This document shows, one piece after another, positions 1 to 7,651 of a DNA stretch of 64,000 bases. Source of the DNA: Nocardioides litoris (GTDB lineage Bacteria > Actinomycetota > Actinomycetes > Propionibacteriales > Nocardioidaceae); NCBI RefSeq assembly GCF_006346315.1, contig NZ_VDMR01000010.1:92095-156094 (forward strand). Direction: 5' to 3'. The position numbers and the translations under genes were made by a program. Each line of letters opens with the position of its first letter. Positions within the stretch are counted from its first letter, which is position 1. The notes below the pieces were generated by a model. The model was given only the letters and a program-made list of their open reading frames with translations. It was not told where the DNA came from and searched no databases.

Positions 1-2
1 TG

Positions 3-389
3 CTCGACTGGGGGTCGATCACCTGGTTCGTCTCCCCGAGCACCGTGCCGGGCGCGACGTCGTCGTTCGGCGAGGTCGTCATCAACCCGACCAAGGGCCA
101 CGCCCGCCACGAGCACCCCGACGCCGACGAGGTGCTGTACGTCGTCGAGGGCACCGGCCGCCAGACCGTGGGCGACGGGCCGGAGTTCGACATCGTGGCC
201 GGCGACTCGATCTGGGTGCCGAAGGGGACCCTGCACTCGACCTTCAACACCGGGTGGAAGCAGCTGCGCCTCATCGCGACCTACACCCCCGGCGGGGAGG
301 AGCAGGCCCTGCGCGGCCTGCCCGACTTCGTCGAGCTGCCCGCCGGCGAGGTGCCGGTGTGGGAGCGGGCCGCCGGCCACGACGCCTGA
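3..389 (+). CDS. Cupin-domain protein (5' end outside window)
   Basis: The frame is open from the first bases, so the gene begins upstream of the window. The visible 128 residues form a single cupin barrel: a first motif with G-HARHEHPDADEVLYVVEG (metal-binding His/His/Glu) and a second with VAGDSIWVPKGTLHSTFN (second His). It ends in a short acidic tail. Small cupins of this type bind a metal and act as sugar isomerases, dioxygenases or sensors; substrate cannot be told from sequence. An internal GTG at 45 would cut off the first strand, so it is unlikely to be the start. The family is certain, the function unknown. Confidence 0.8.
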   Translation, partial: LDWGSITWFVSPSTVPGATSSFGEVVINPTKGHARHEHPDADEVLYVVEGTGRQTVGDGPEFDIVAGDSIWVPKGTLHSTFNTGWKQLRLIATYTPGGEEQALRGLPDFVELPAGEVPVWERAAGHDA

Positions 390-438
390 CCCCCGTCCCG
401 GTCCACGGGCTGGGGTCGGGGCGGGCAGGCTGGTCGCC

Positions 439-678
439 ATGACCGACGACGACCGCCCCGACCAGCCGCCCGAGCCGCCCGAGCCGCCCGAGCCGACGGA
501 CGACGAGGGCGAGCGGGCGGCGGTCTACCTCTCCTCGGGCATCGCGATCGGCATGGGGGTCGGCGCCGGGCTCGGGCTCCTCCTCGGCAACCTCGCCGTC
601 GGCATCGGCGTCGGGATGGCACTCGGGTCGACCGTGGTGGCGGCTCTCCTGGCCAGGAACGCCCGCCGCGGTCGCTAG
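439..678 (+). CDS. Small glycine-zipper membrane protein
   Basis: 79 residues. The first 30 are Pro/Glu/Asp-rich and probably cytosolic. Residues ~33-72 form two hydrophobic helices full of small residues (GIAIGMGVGAGLGLLLGN and AVGIGVGMALGSTVVAALL), a glycine-zipper pattern that favours helix packing in the membrane. It ends in a basic RNARRGR anchor. A -10-like CAGGCT at 426-431 lies 7 nt before the ATG, so the mRNA may be leaderless. No family function is recognised. Confidence 0.7.
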   Translation: MTDDDRPDQPPEPPEPPEPTDDEGERAAVYLSSGIAIGMGVGAGLGLLLGNLAVGIGVGMALGSTVVAALLARNARRGR

Positions 679-720
679 CCGCGACCGGCGGCTCGCCCGT
701 CCCACCGTTCACTCGGGTGG

Positions 721-789
721 ACATCTGTCACGACGTTGTCCACAGATGTGCCCGGGGGTCTGTCACCCGGGCGGGTGGGCTGCTTATCG
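721..789 (+). promoter_or_regulatory. Promoter region of the tad operon with inverted repeats
   Basis: Two inverted repeats precede the operon: ACATCTGT (721-728) with ACAGATGT (742-749), and CCCGGG copies near 751-771. A -10-like TATCGT follows at 784-789. TTGTCCACA at 736-744 matches the actinobacterial DnaA-box consensus, but it is a single copy. The regulator is unknown. Confidence 0.35.
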
Positions 790-834
790 TCGGCGGGTCA
801 CGCGCTCTCGCACCTCGGGAAAGGCAGGCCGCGG

Positions 835-2112
835 ATGACACTGACGCACCCTGGTGACGCCCCGGCCCGCGCCGGTCGGTCCCACGACGCACTGCTCGAC
901 GACCTCGACCGGTCGGTCCGCGAGCTGGTGCGTCGTGAGGGGGTCGACCCGCAGCGCGACGCCGCCGTCGTACGCCGGTTGGCGGAGTCGGTGGTGCGGG
1001 CCCACGACGAGCGGAGCCTGACCGGGGCGGTGGCGCCGGTGGCCGACGTGGGGGCCGTGGTCGGGGAGCTGGTGGCGCGGGTCTCGGGGTTCGGGCCGCT
1101 GCAGCCGTTCCTCGACGACCCGGCGGTGGAGGAGATCTGGATCAACGACCCCAGCCGGGTGTTCGTGGCGCGGCGGGGCAAGCACGAGCTGACCAACCTG
1201 GTGCTGACGCCGGCGCAGGTGACCGAGCTGGTGGAGCGGATGCTGAAGTCCAGCGGCCGCCGGCTCGACGTGTCCGCGCCGTTCGTCGACGCGATGCTGC
1301 CCGAGGGGCACCGGCTGCACGTGGTGCTGGAGGGCATCAGCCGGGGGTTCTCGGCGGTCAACATCCGCAAGTTCGTGCTGCGGGCCGCGCAGCTGGGTGA
1401 CCTGGTCGAGCTGGGGAGCCTGAGCCCGCGGGCGGCGGCGTTCCTCGAGGCCAGCGTGCGGGCCGGGCTCAACGTGGTCGTGGCCGGCGGCACCCAGGCG
1501 GGCAAGACGACGATGCTCAACTGCCTGGCCGCTGCGGTCCCGGGTGGGGAGCGGGTCGTCTCGTGCGAGGAGGTCTTCGAGATCAAGTTCCCGCACCCCG
1601 ACTGGGTGCCGATGCAGACCCGGCAGGCCGGGCTGGAGGGCACGGGCGAGATCCGGCTGCGCGACCTGGTCAAGGAGTCGCTGCGGATGCGGCCCAGCCG
1701 CATCATCGTCGGCGAGGTCCGGGCCGCGGAGTGCCTCGACCTGCTGCTGGCGCTCAACGCGGGTCTGCCGGGCATGGCGACCATCCACGCCAACAGCGCC
1801 CGGGAGGCGCTGGTCAAGATGTGCACGCTGCCGCTCCTGGCCGGCGAGAACATCAGTGCTCGCTTCGTGGTGCCCACCGTCGCCTCGTCGGTCGACCTCG
1901 TCGTGCACCTCGGCGTCGACGCGCACGGCGTGCGCCGGGTCAACGAGATCGCCGGCGTGCCGGGGCGGGTCGAGAACGACGTCATCGAGGTCACCCCGAT
2001 CTTCGTGCGCCACGGCCAGGAGCTGCGCCGCACCCACGGGCTGCCGCCGCGGCTGGAGCTGTTCGAGCGGGTGGGGATCGACGTGCACGCCCTGCTGCAG
2101 GACGGGCGGTGA
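835..2112 (+). CDS. tadA: Flp pilus secretion ATPase TadA/CpaF
   Basis: 425-residue GspE/VirB11-type hexameric ATPase that powers assembly of Flp (tight-adherence) pili at the inner face of the membrane. Visible: the N-terminal LQPFLDDPAVEEIWINDPSRVFVARRGK region typical of CpaF, Walker A GGTQAGKT (residues ~218-225), the Asp/Glu box (RVVSCEEVFEIKF), Walker B RIIVGEVRAAE and the His box MATIHANSARE. The ATG at 835 is chosen because of a purine-rich site (GGGAAAGGCAGG) just upstream; an in-frame start at 736 would add 33 unconserved residues. First gene of a seven-gene tad operon. No TadZ/CpaE (Ssd) gene precedes it, unlike many actinobacterial tad loci. Confidence 0.93.
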   Translation: MTLTHPGDAPARAGRSHDALLDDLDRSVRELVRREGVDPQRDAAVVRRLAESVVRAHDERSLTGAVAPVADVGAVVGELVARVSGFGPLQPFLDDPAVEEIWINDPSRVFVARRGKHELTNLVLTPAQVTELVERMLKSSGRRLDVSAPFVDAMLPEGHRLHVVLEGISRGFSAVNIRKFVLRAAQLGDLVELGSLSPRAAAFLEASVRAGLNVVVAGGTQAGKTTMLNCLAAAVPGGERVVSCEEVFEIKFPHPDWVPMQTRQAGLEGTGEIRLRDLVKESLRMRPSRIIVGEVRAAECLDLLLALNAGLPGMATIHANSAREALVKMCTLPLLAGENISARFVVPTVASSVDLVVHLGVDAHGVRRVNEIAGVPGRVENDVIEVTPIFVRHGQELRRTHGLPPRLELFERVGIDVHALLQDGR

Positions 2113-2116
2113 CGGC

Positions 2117-2971
2117 GTGGGAGCGCTCGTCGGGCTCGGCGTGGGGGTCGGGCTGCTGCTGGTGTGGTCGGCGTTCGCGCTGCCGCGGCCGGTCGAGCCG
2201 GTCCAGCGTCCACCGGGACGTGTACGCCGGCTGCTCGACTCCGCGGGCCTGAGGGAGGTCTCGACCGCTGGCTCCGCCGTGCTCTGCCTGGGCTGCGGGG
2301 CCGTGGTCGGCGTGGTGGTGCAGGCGGCGTCGACCACGCCGCCGGTGGCCCTGGCCTTCGCCGCCATCGGTGCCTACCTGCCGGTCGCCATCGTCACCGG
2401 CCGCGCCCGCCGGCGGCTGCGCGAGCTGGCCGAGGTCTGGCCCGAGGCCATCGACAACCTCGCCTCGGCCGTCCGGGCCGGGCTGTCCCTGCCCGACGCG
2501 CTGTCGGGGCTGGCCACCCGCGGGCCCGAGCCGCTGCGGGCGTTCTTCGACGCGTTCGCGCTGGACTACCAGGTCACGGGCCGGTTCGGCGAGAGCCTCG
2601 ACCGGCTCAAGGTCCGGCTGGCCGACCCCGTCGGCGACCGCGTCGTCGAGGGCCTGCGGATCGCTCGTGAGGTCGGCGGCGGCGAGCTCGGCCGCCTGCT
2701 GCGCAACCTCTCCGGCTACCTGCGCGACGACCTGCGCACCCGCTCCGAGCTCGAGTCCAGGCAGTCCTGGGCCGTCAACGGCGCACGGCTGGCGGTCGCC
2801 TCGCCCTGGGTCGTGCTGCTGCTCATGTCGCTGCAGTCCGACGTCATCCAGCGCTACCGCTCGGCCACCGGCGCCCTCGTCCTGGCCGTCGGCGCCGGCA
2901 CGTGCCTCGTCGCCTACCGCGTGATGATGCGCATCGGGCGGCTCCCGACCGAGCGGCGGGTGCTGTCGTGA
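2117..2971 (+). CDS. tadB: Flp pilus membrane platform protein TadB
   Basis: 284 residues, GTG start 4 nt after the TadA stop. It carries the T2SF (GspF) domain: hydrophobic N-terminal segments, then the conserved cytosolic helical block (EVWPEAIDNLASAVRAGLSLPDALSGL...FGESLDRLKVRLADPVGDRVVEGLRIAREVGGGELGRLLRNL) and C-terminal transmembrane helices. TadB pairs with TadC to form the platform through which TadA drives pilin polymerisation. Its stop overlaps the TadC start (GTGA), indicating translational coupling. Confidence 0.9.
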   Translation: MGALVGLGVGVGLLLVWSAFALPRPVEPVQRPPGRVRRLLDSAGLREVSTAGSAVLCLGCGAVVGVVVQAASTTPPVALAFAAIGAYLPVAIVTGRARRRLRELAEVWPEAIDNLASAVRAGLSLPDALSGLATRGPEPLRAFFDAFALDYQVTGRFGESLDRLKVRLADPVGDRVVEGLRIAREVGGGELGRLLRNLSGYLRDDLRTRSELESRQSWAVNGARLAVASPWVVLLLMSLQSDVIQRYRSATGALVLAVGAGTCLVAYRVMMRIGRLPTERRVLS

Positions 2972-3912
2972 CCCCGGCCGTGTGGGGCGCGGTGCTCGGC
3001 GCCACGGCCGGGCTCAGCCTGCTGCTCGTCGTACGCCGGGTTGTGGCGATCCGCCGCCCGTCGCTGGCCCAGCGGGTGCTGCCCTACGTGCGCGACGTCG
3101 CGACGGTCGGCGGGACGCCCCGGCCGCTCGGGATCGGGGAGGAGCCGGCGTCACGCTCGGCCGTGGCGGGGGTGTTCGGGCCGCTGCTGCGCTCGGCGGC
3201 CCAGTCGGTCGAGCGGGTGCTCGGCGGGGCACGCTCGGTCGAGCGGCGGCTCGAGCGCGCCGGGATCGACAAGACCGTGCTCGAGCTCCGCGTCGAGCAG
3301 GTGGTCTGGGGCCTGGTCGCGTTCGCCGTGGTCGCAGCCTGGTCGCTGCTGCGTGCGCTCGCCGGGCCGATCTCGCTCGCCGGCGCGGGCCTGCTCTGCC
3401 TGGTCGCGTTCGCCAGCGGGGTGCTGGCCCGCGACTCGTGGTTGACCAGCCAGGCCACGGCCCGGGAGCGTCGCATCCTGGCCGAGTTCCCGACCGTCGC
3501 CGAGCTCCTCGCCCTCGCCGTCGCGGCCGGTGAGGGTCCGGTCGCCGCGCTCGACCGCGTCGTACGGCGCAGCGGCGGCGAGCTGTCCCGCGACCTCGCC
3601 CGAGTGCTGGCCGCGGTCCGCACCGGCGAACCCGTCGGGCCGGCCTTCGACCGGATGGCCGCGACCTCGGGCCTGCCGCTGGTCTCCCGCTTCGCCCAGG
3701 GCGTGGCCATCGCCATCGAGCGCGGCACCCCGCTCGCCGACGTGCTCCACGCCCAGGCCGGCGACGTCCGCGAGGCCGGGCGCCGCGAGCTCATCGAGGT
3801 CGCGGCGCGCCGCGAGGTGCTGATGATGGTGCCCGTCGTCTTCCTCGTGCTCCCCGTCACCGTTCTCTTCGCGTTCTACCCCGGCTTCATCGGGCTCTCG
3901 CTCACCACCTGA
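2968..3912 (+). CDS. tadC: Flp pilus membrane platform protein TadC
   Basis: 314 residues, GTG start overlapping the TadB stop by 4 nt. Second T2SF-domain protein: N-terminal helix, a cytosolic block (ILAEFPTVAELLALAVAAGEGPVAALDRVVRRSGGELSRDLARVLAAVRTGEPVGPAFDRMA) and a C-terminal pair of helices ending VFLVLPVTVLFAFYPGFIGL, typical of TadC. It is presumed to form a heteromeric platform with TadB. Confidence 0.9.
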   Translation: MTPAVWGAVLGATAGLSLLLVVRRVVAIRRPSLAQRVLPYVRDVATVGGTPRPLGIGEEPASRSAVAGVFGPLLRSAAQSVERVLGGARSVERRLERAGIDKTVLELRVEQVVWGLVAFAVVAAWSLLRALAGPISLAGAGLLCLVAFASGVLARDSWLTSQATARERRILAEFPTVAELLALAVAAGEGPVAALDRVVRRSGGELSRDLARVLAAVRTGEPVGPAFDRMAATSGLPLVSRFAQGVAIAIERGTPLADVLHAQAGDVREAGRRELIEVAARREVLMMVPVVFLVLPVTVLFAFYPGFIGLSLTT

Positions 3913-3954
3913 CCCACCACCCGACCGCACCCCCCACTCTCGGAAGGAACCACC

Positions 3955-4149
3955 ATGGGGAGACTCCACGACCTGTTCCTGCGGCTCTGCGTCGCGCTCC
4001 TGCTGCCGCCGCGCGAGCGCGAGCGCGGCGACGTGCCCGGCTGGGTGCTCGTCACCGTGATGTCGGCCGGCATCGTCGGCGTGCTCTACTCCTTCGCCAA
4101 GCCGCAGCTCAAGGGCATGCTCGACGCGGCCCTCAGCTCGGTGCAGTAG
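3955..4149 (+). CDS. Flp-type pilin-like small protein
   Basis: 64 residues, ATG preceded by GGAAGGAACC. A cationic leader (residues 1-27, PPRERERG) is followed by one hydrophobic helix (WVLVTVMSAGIVGVLYSFA) and a short tail, the layout of Flp pilins. Its position between tadC and the tadE genes supports a structural pilin. Odd: the usual prepilin cleavage context, Gly followed by a Glu at +5, is missing. After RG the sequence is DVPGW, so processing may differ. No prepilin peptidase gene is present in the window. Confidence 0.75.
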   Translation: MGRLHDLFLRLCVALLLPPRERERGDVPGWVLVTVMSAGIVGVLYSFAKPQLKGMLDAALSSVQ

Positions 4150-4151
4150 CC

Positions 4152-4538
4152 GTGGCGCGCCGACGCGACGAGCGCGGCGCGGCCGTCGTCGACTTCGTGC
4201 TGGTGCTCGTCATCCTGCTGCCGCTCGTCCTGGGCGTCGTGCAGGTGGCGCTGACCCTGCACGTGCGCAACACGCTCGCCTCGGCCGCCGCGGAGGGCGC
4301 CCGGTACGGCGCCACCCAGGGTCGTACGCCGGCCGACGCGACCGCGCGCACCCGCGAGCAGGTGCGGGGTGTGGTCTCGGGACGGTTTGCCGACGGCGTC
4401 ACCGCACGGCGGGTCGACGTGGGCGGGGTGCCGAGCGTGGAGGTCCGGGTGTCGGCGAAGGTCCCGGCGCTCGGGCTCGGCGGACCGGGCATCGAGGTCA
4501 GCGTCGAGGGCCACGCGCCGCTGGAGCCCGACCCGTGA
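4152..4538 (+). CDS. tadE: TadE-family pseudopilin
   Basis: 128 residues, GTG start 2 nt after the pilin gene. It has the TadE signature: basic start, DERGAAVVDFVLVLVILLPLVLGVVQVALTLHVRNTLASAAAEGARYGA, that is one N-terminal transmembrane helix followed by the conserved ASAAAEGARYGA helix. The rest is a periplasmic beta-rich domain. TadE-like pseudopilins are accessory pilus subunits. The stop overlaps the next gene's start (GTGA). Confidence 0.85.
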   Translation: MARRRDERGAAVVDFVLVLVILLPLVLGVVQVALTLHVRNTLASAAAEGARYGATQGRTPADATARTREQVRGVVSGRFADGVTARRVDVGGVPSVEVRVSAKVPALGLGGPGIEVSVEGHAPLEPDP

Positions 4539-4990
4539 CCCGCCGTGCCTACCGGACCCGTGACGACCGGGGGAGCGCCGTGGTCGAGATGGTCTGGCTC
4601 GGGTTCCTGCTGCTGGTGCCGCTGACCTGGGTCGTGGTGTCGGTCTTCGACGTGCAGCGCGGGGCGTTCGCCACCACCTCGGCCGCCCGGTCCGCCGCCC
4701 GGGCCTACGCGCTCGCGCCCACCGACGCCGCTGGCGCCCGGGCGGCGACGGAGGCGGCGCGCCAGGCCCTGGCTGACCAGGGCGTGCGGGACGTGCCTGT
4801 CGAGGTGGCGGTCAGCTGCACGCCGTACCCCCGGCAGTGCCACAGCGGCACCTCGGTCATCACCGTCCGCGTCGACACCGCGGTCGACCTGCGGCTGCCC
4901 GACGTGCTCGGCGGCGGCCGGCCGACCTTCTCGCTCGACGCGACCCACACGGTGCCGATCGGGCAGTACCAGGAGGTCACCGGTGGCTGA
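4535..4990 (+). CDS. TadE/TadF-like pilus accessory protein
   Basis: 151 residues. Basic start then DDRGSAVVEMVWLGFLLLVPLTWVVVSVFDVQRGAFATTSAARSAARAYALA: one membrane helix plus the ARSAARA helix of TadE-like proteins. The extracytoplasmic part has two cysteines (CTPYPRQC) that could form a disulphide. Start and stop both overlap neighbouring genes, so it is translated with tadE and the following tadG-like gene. Confidence 0.8.
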   Translation: MTRRAYRTRDDRGSAVVEMVWLGFLLLVPLTWVVVSVFDVQRGAFATTSAARSAARAYALAPTDAAGARAATEAARQALADQGVRDVPVEVAVSCTPYPRQCHSGTSVITVRVDTAVDLRLPDVLGGGRPTFSLDATHTVPIGQYQEVTGG

Positions 4991-5435
4991 GTCGTGCCGC
5001 TGGGCCCGCGGCGAGCGCGGGTCGGTGACCCCGCTCATCATCGGGTTCGCGGTGATCCTCATGGTGCTGGTCGCCGTCGTGCTCGACGCCAGCGCCGCCT
5101 TCGTCAAGCGCCAGGACCTCGGCACCCTCGCCGAGGGCGCCGCCTTGCAGGGCGCCGACCTCGGCGCCGAGGGCCGCGAGGTCTACACCGGCGGGCTCAC
5201 CGACGCGCCGCTGCGGGTCACGCCCTCGGCCGCCTCCGCCGCCGTCCGCACCTACCTGCGCCAGGTCGGCGCGTACGACGCCCACCCCGGCCTGGCCGTC
5301 GCCGTGCGGGTCGAGGGGCCGCGGGTCACCGTCGAGCTCACCGCCCCCGCCGAGCTGCCCCTGACCTTCCCCGGCGCCAGCGAGACCGCCAGCGTCACCG
5401 GCCGCGGCTCGGCCGTCACCGACCCCGAGACGTGA
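4983..5435 (+). CDS. TadG-like / Rv3658-type pilus assembly protein
   Basis: 150 residues; GTG start overlaps the previous stop. RGERGSVTPLIIGFAVILMVLVAVVLDASAAFVKRQDLGTLAEGAALQGADLGAEG matches the putative Flp-pilus-assembly TadE/G-like N-terminal helix. The remainder is an extracytoplasmic domain. It is much shorter than proteobacterial TadG because it lacks the vWA domain, which is usual for actinobacteria. Last gene of the tad operon. Confidence 0.78.
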   Translation: MAESCRWARGERGSVTPLIIGFAVILMVLVAVVLDASAAFVKRQDLGTLAEGAALQGADLGAEGREVYTGGLTDAPLRVTPSAASAAVRTYLRQVGAYDAHPGLAVAVRVEGPRVTVELTAPAELPLTFPGASETASVTGRGSAVTDPET

Positions 5436-5474
5436 GCCGACGCCCTGTTCGGAGGGGCCAGGCACGCTGCCCTC

Positions 5475-5640
5475 GTGGACGGCGACGAGACCACCGACAC
5501 CTCCGCGGCCGGCGACCGGGTCGTCGTGGCCCCGTGGCCGACGCGCTCGACTCCGAGGGCCCGCTCGCGCCCGACTGGCTGTGCCGTGCGGCGTCGTACG
5601 ACGCCTCGCGCAGCGGTACGCGGTCGACCCCGAGGTTTGA
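5475..5640 (+). pseudogene. Decayed or frameshifted small coding sequence
   Basis: Codon pattern (G at position 1, G/C at position 3) points to coding DNA, but the best frame changes. From GTG 5475 the frame reads VDGDETTDTSAAGDRVVVAP. From about 5535 the coding-like frame is another one (ADALDSEGPLAPDWLCRAAS), and a third frame ends LAQRYAVDPEV before TGA at 5638-5640. Two same-direction shifts would join these pieces into one ~55-residue protein. This may be a degraded gene, sequencing errors or chance. No family is recognised. Confidence 0.35.
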
Positions 5641-5693
5641 CGGCCGGCCCGACCGGTCATGCCCCCCGGGACATCCGCGACCCGAGGAGCCTC

Positions 5694-6269
5694 ATGCAGG
5701 AGCTCACCGACCCGGCCGGCGTGCTGACCGTCCGGGTCCACGACGGACGGCTCGACAGCGTGCTGGTCCGGGCCAGCTGGCGTGACCACCACCCCGACGC
5801 CGAGTCGATCTCCCGGGCGTTGACGGCGCTGGTGCGCCGCGCCCTCCAGCCCGCGGCCGACAGGGCGCCCACCACCGACGGCACCGACGGTGACGCGACC
5901 TGGCGCCCCACCCTGCAGCCGATGGACCCGGCCCGCGCCCGCGTGGTCTGGGACGAGATCCACGCCCACCGGCGGCTGCTGCAGCGCCGCCGCGAGCGGG
6001 CCCGCACCGACCCGCAGCCGCTCTGGCGCGCTCCCGACCCGGTCGCTGACAGCCAGGGCCGCTGCTTCCTCGGGTACGACGCCGCCGGGCGCGTCGACGC
6101 GATCGCGCTGAGCCCCCGCGCCCTGGTCGGCGCGACCGGGCAGAAGCTCACCGACCTGCTGTCCGAGACGCTGCGCGGCGTCGAGCTCGACCGGTCGCAA
6201 CGGGCCGACCCCGACGCCGCCCGGCTCGACGAGCACCGCGCCGCCGTCCGCGACCTGCTCCGCGGCTGA
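5694..6269 (+). CDS. YbaB/EbfC-like protein, duplicated fold
   Basis: 191 residues; ATG with GAGGAG 8 nt upstream. Two segments share one pattern: residues ~8-50 (GVLTVRVHDGRLDSVLVRASW...ISRALTALVRRAL) and ~124-165 (GYDAAGRVDAIALSPRALV...LTDLLSETLRGV), i.e. beta-strand, DGR turn, strand, then an amphipathic helix. This resembles the YbaB/EbfC fold, whose actinobacterial members often neighbour ESX/WXG100 genes. The middle is charged (HAHRRLLQRRRERAR). Function unknown. It sits 48 nt before the next gene and is probably co-transcribed with it. Confidence 0.5.
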   Translation: MQELTDPAGVLTVRVHDGRLDSVLVRASWRDHHPDAESISRALTALVRRALQPAADRAPTTDGTDGDATWRPTLQPMDPARARVVWDEIHAHRRLLQRRRERARTDPQPLWRAPDPVADSQGRCFLGYDAAGRVDAIALSPRALVGATGQKLTDLLSETLRGVELDRSQRADPDAARLDEHRAAVRDLLRG

Positions 6270-6317
6270 CGCCGCCGGCCCGCCGCAGCCAACGCCAGCC
6301 GACTCCCAGGAGGACCC

Positions 6318-7598
6318 GTGTCCGTCGAGCAGACGATCCAGATGATCAACCAGGCGTGCGACGACATGGTCGACGCCTACGCCACCCTCGCCGAGAGCGC
6401 CGCGCCCGCGATGGACGAGCTGACCACGACCATCGGTCGCATCCGGCAGTGGAAGTACGTCAGCCGGGTCAACGGCGGGCCCCCGATGACCGAGTACCGC
6501 GACACCCAGTACAACGGCTGGGAGAAGGCCGTCATGTGGTTCGGCGGGATGTCGTGGACCGAGGAGGAGGTGCCGCACCCGCGCGCCGACGAGGCGCGGG
6601 CTCGGGTGCAGGAGCTCCTGGGCGTGGCCAACGCCAACGACGCCCAGTTCGAGCTCGACATGGACGACATCGCCCAGACGCCGCGGGTGCTGGGCCAGCT
6701 GCTGGGCGGCTGGCTCACGATCCGCGACACCTTCACCCAGCAGGTCGCGCAGGGCATCCCCTCCGACGTCGCCTACATCCCGACCTCCGGCAGCATCGCC
6801 GGCTGGTCGAGCCCGTCCGCTGCTGCGGCGTACGCCACCGTCGTCGGGTCGCAGAACAGCGCCGCCGACACCGCCGTCGACGTGATGAGCGGCCTGCTCG
6901 ACAACGCCGCCGCGTTCCTGGCCAGCCTGCAGGAGAGCCTGGCCGGGTTCGCCGCCCTCACCCTCGACCTCGACCGCTACTACAGCGACCTGGTCAGCAA
7001 GGGCGCCGGCATCGTGACCGGCATGGAGAAGCCGTCGTTCGGGCTGGTCAGCGACGCCATCGACCTGGGCTTCACCGCGGTCAACGGCCTGAAGGAGCAG
7101 GAGGTCAGCACCGCCCAGACGTTCGGCTCGATGCTCAACAGCACCATCCAGGCGCTCCTGCAGATCGAGACCCTGAGCAACGAGATCAACGGCATGGGGG
7201 AGACCTCCGGCGAGAACGGCTGGCCGGCCCCGATCGCGGTGACCTACACCGACGAGGGCGACCCGACCGACGCCCAGCTCGTCACCCACGCGCAGTACTT
7301 CCTCGACCACGCTGCCTTCTGGGACGACATGTCCTCGACCCTCAGCACGTTGAGCACCCAGGCCGGCGGCACGGTGGAGCTGCCCGTGATGTACACCCGC
7401 GTGCCGACGTTCTCCGCCGACCAGTCGATCGCGCTCAACGGCCTCAGCAACCGGCTCGAGACCGACGTGCTGCGCCGCGGGTCGACCCAGACCGCGGCCA
7501 TCAGCACCAAGCTGCGCCAGGTCATGGAGACCTACCTGCAGCAGGAGGCCGCGAACGCCGAGCAGATCCGCCAGGTCAAGGAGCGCATCGGCGCCTGA
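6318..7598 (+). CDS. Unknown helical protein, possible type VII secretion-like substrate
   Basis: 426 residues, ATG preceded by CAGGAGGACCC. No signal peptide or membrane helix; one Cys; mostly Ala/Leu/Gln-rich helix. The region ~158-215 (IAGWSSPSAAAAYATVV...AVDVMSGLLDNAAAFLASLQESLAGF) resembles the W-x-G helical hairpin of WXG100/PPE-like proteins. The C-terminus (LRQVMETYLQQEAANAEQIRQVKERIG) is a long amphipathic helix. With the YbaB-like neighbour this suggests an ESX-type accessory or exported protein, but no ESX ATPase or membrane gene lies in the window. Family assignment is tentative. Confidence 0.45.
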   Translation: MSVEQTIQMINQACDDMVDAYATLAESAAPAMDELTTTIGRIRQWKYVSRVNGGPPMTEYRDTQYNGWEKAVMWFGGMSWTEEEVPHPRADEARARVQELLGVANANDAQFELDMDDIAQTPRVLGQLLGGWLTIRDTFTQQVAQGIPSDVAYIPTSGSIAGWSSPSAAAAYATVVGSQNSAADTAVDVMSGLLDNAAAFLASLQESLAGFAALTLDLDRYYSDLVSKGAGIVTGMEKPSFGLVSDAIDLGFTAVNGLKEQEVSTAQTFGSMLNSTIQALLQIETLSNEINGMGETSGENGWPAPIAVTYTDEGDPTDAQLVTHAQYFLDHAAFWDDMSSTLSTLSTQAGGTVELPVMYTRVPTFSADQSIALNGLSNRLETDVLRRGSTQTAAISTKLRQVMETYLQQEAANAEQIRQVKERIGA

Positions 7599-7615
7599 GC
7601 CGGGCGCAAACGCAT

Positions 7616-7644
7616 TTGTGAGTGAGTGCTCACTCACTTACGCT
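7616..7644 (+). promoter_or_regulatory. Promoter with TetR operator of the ABC exporter operon
   Basis: -35 TTGTGA (7616-7621), 17-nt spacer and -10 TACGCT (7639-7644), followed 7 nt later by the ATG at 7652, so the mRNA is probably leaderless. A perfect inverted repeat, GTGAGTGA (7618-7625) and TCACTCAC (7630-7637) around GTGC, fills the spacer. Its size and place are those of a TetR operator that blocks RNA polymerase, indicating autorepression by the adjacent TetR. Confidence 0.8.
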
Positions 7645-7651
7645 CGTCGGC

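Noticed and set aside
736..744. TTGTCCACA DnaA-box match before tadA
   Set aside because: A single match without clustered boxes, AT-rich DNA or dnaA/dnaN neighbours is not evidence for an origin.
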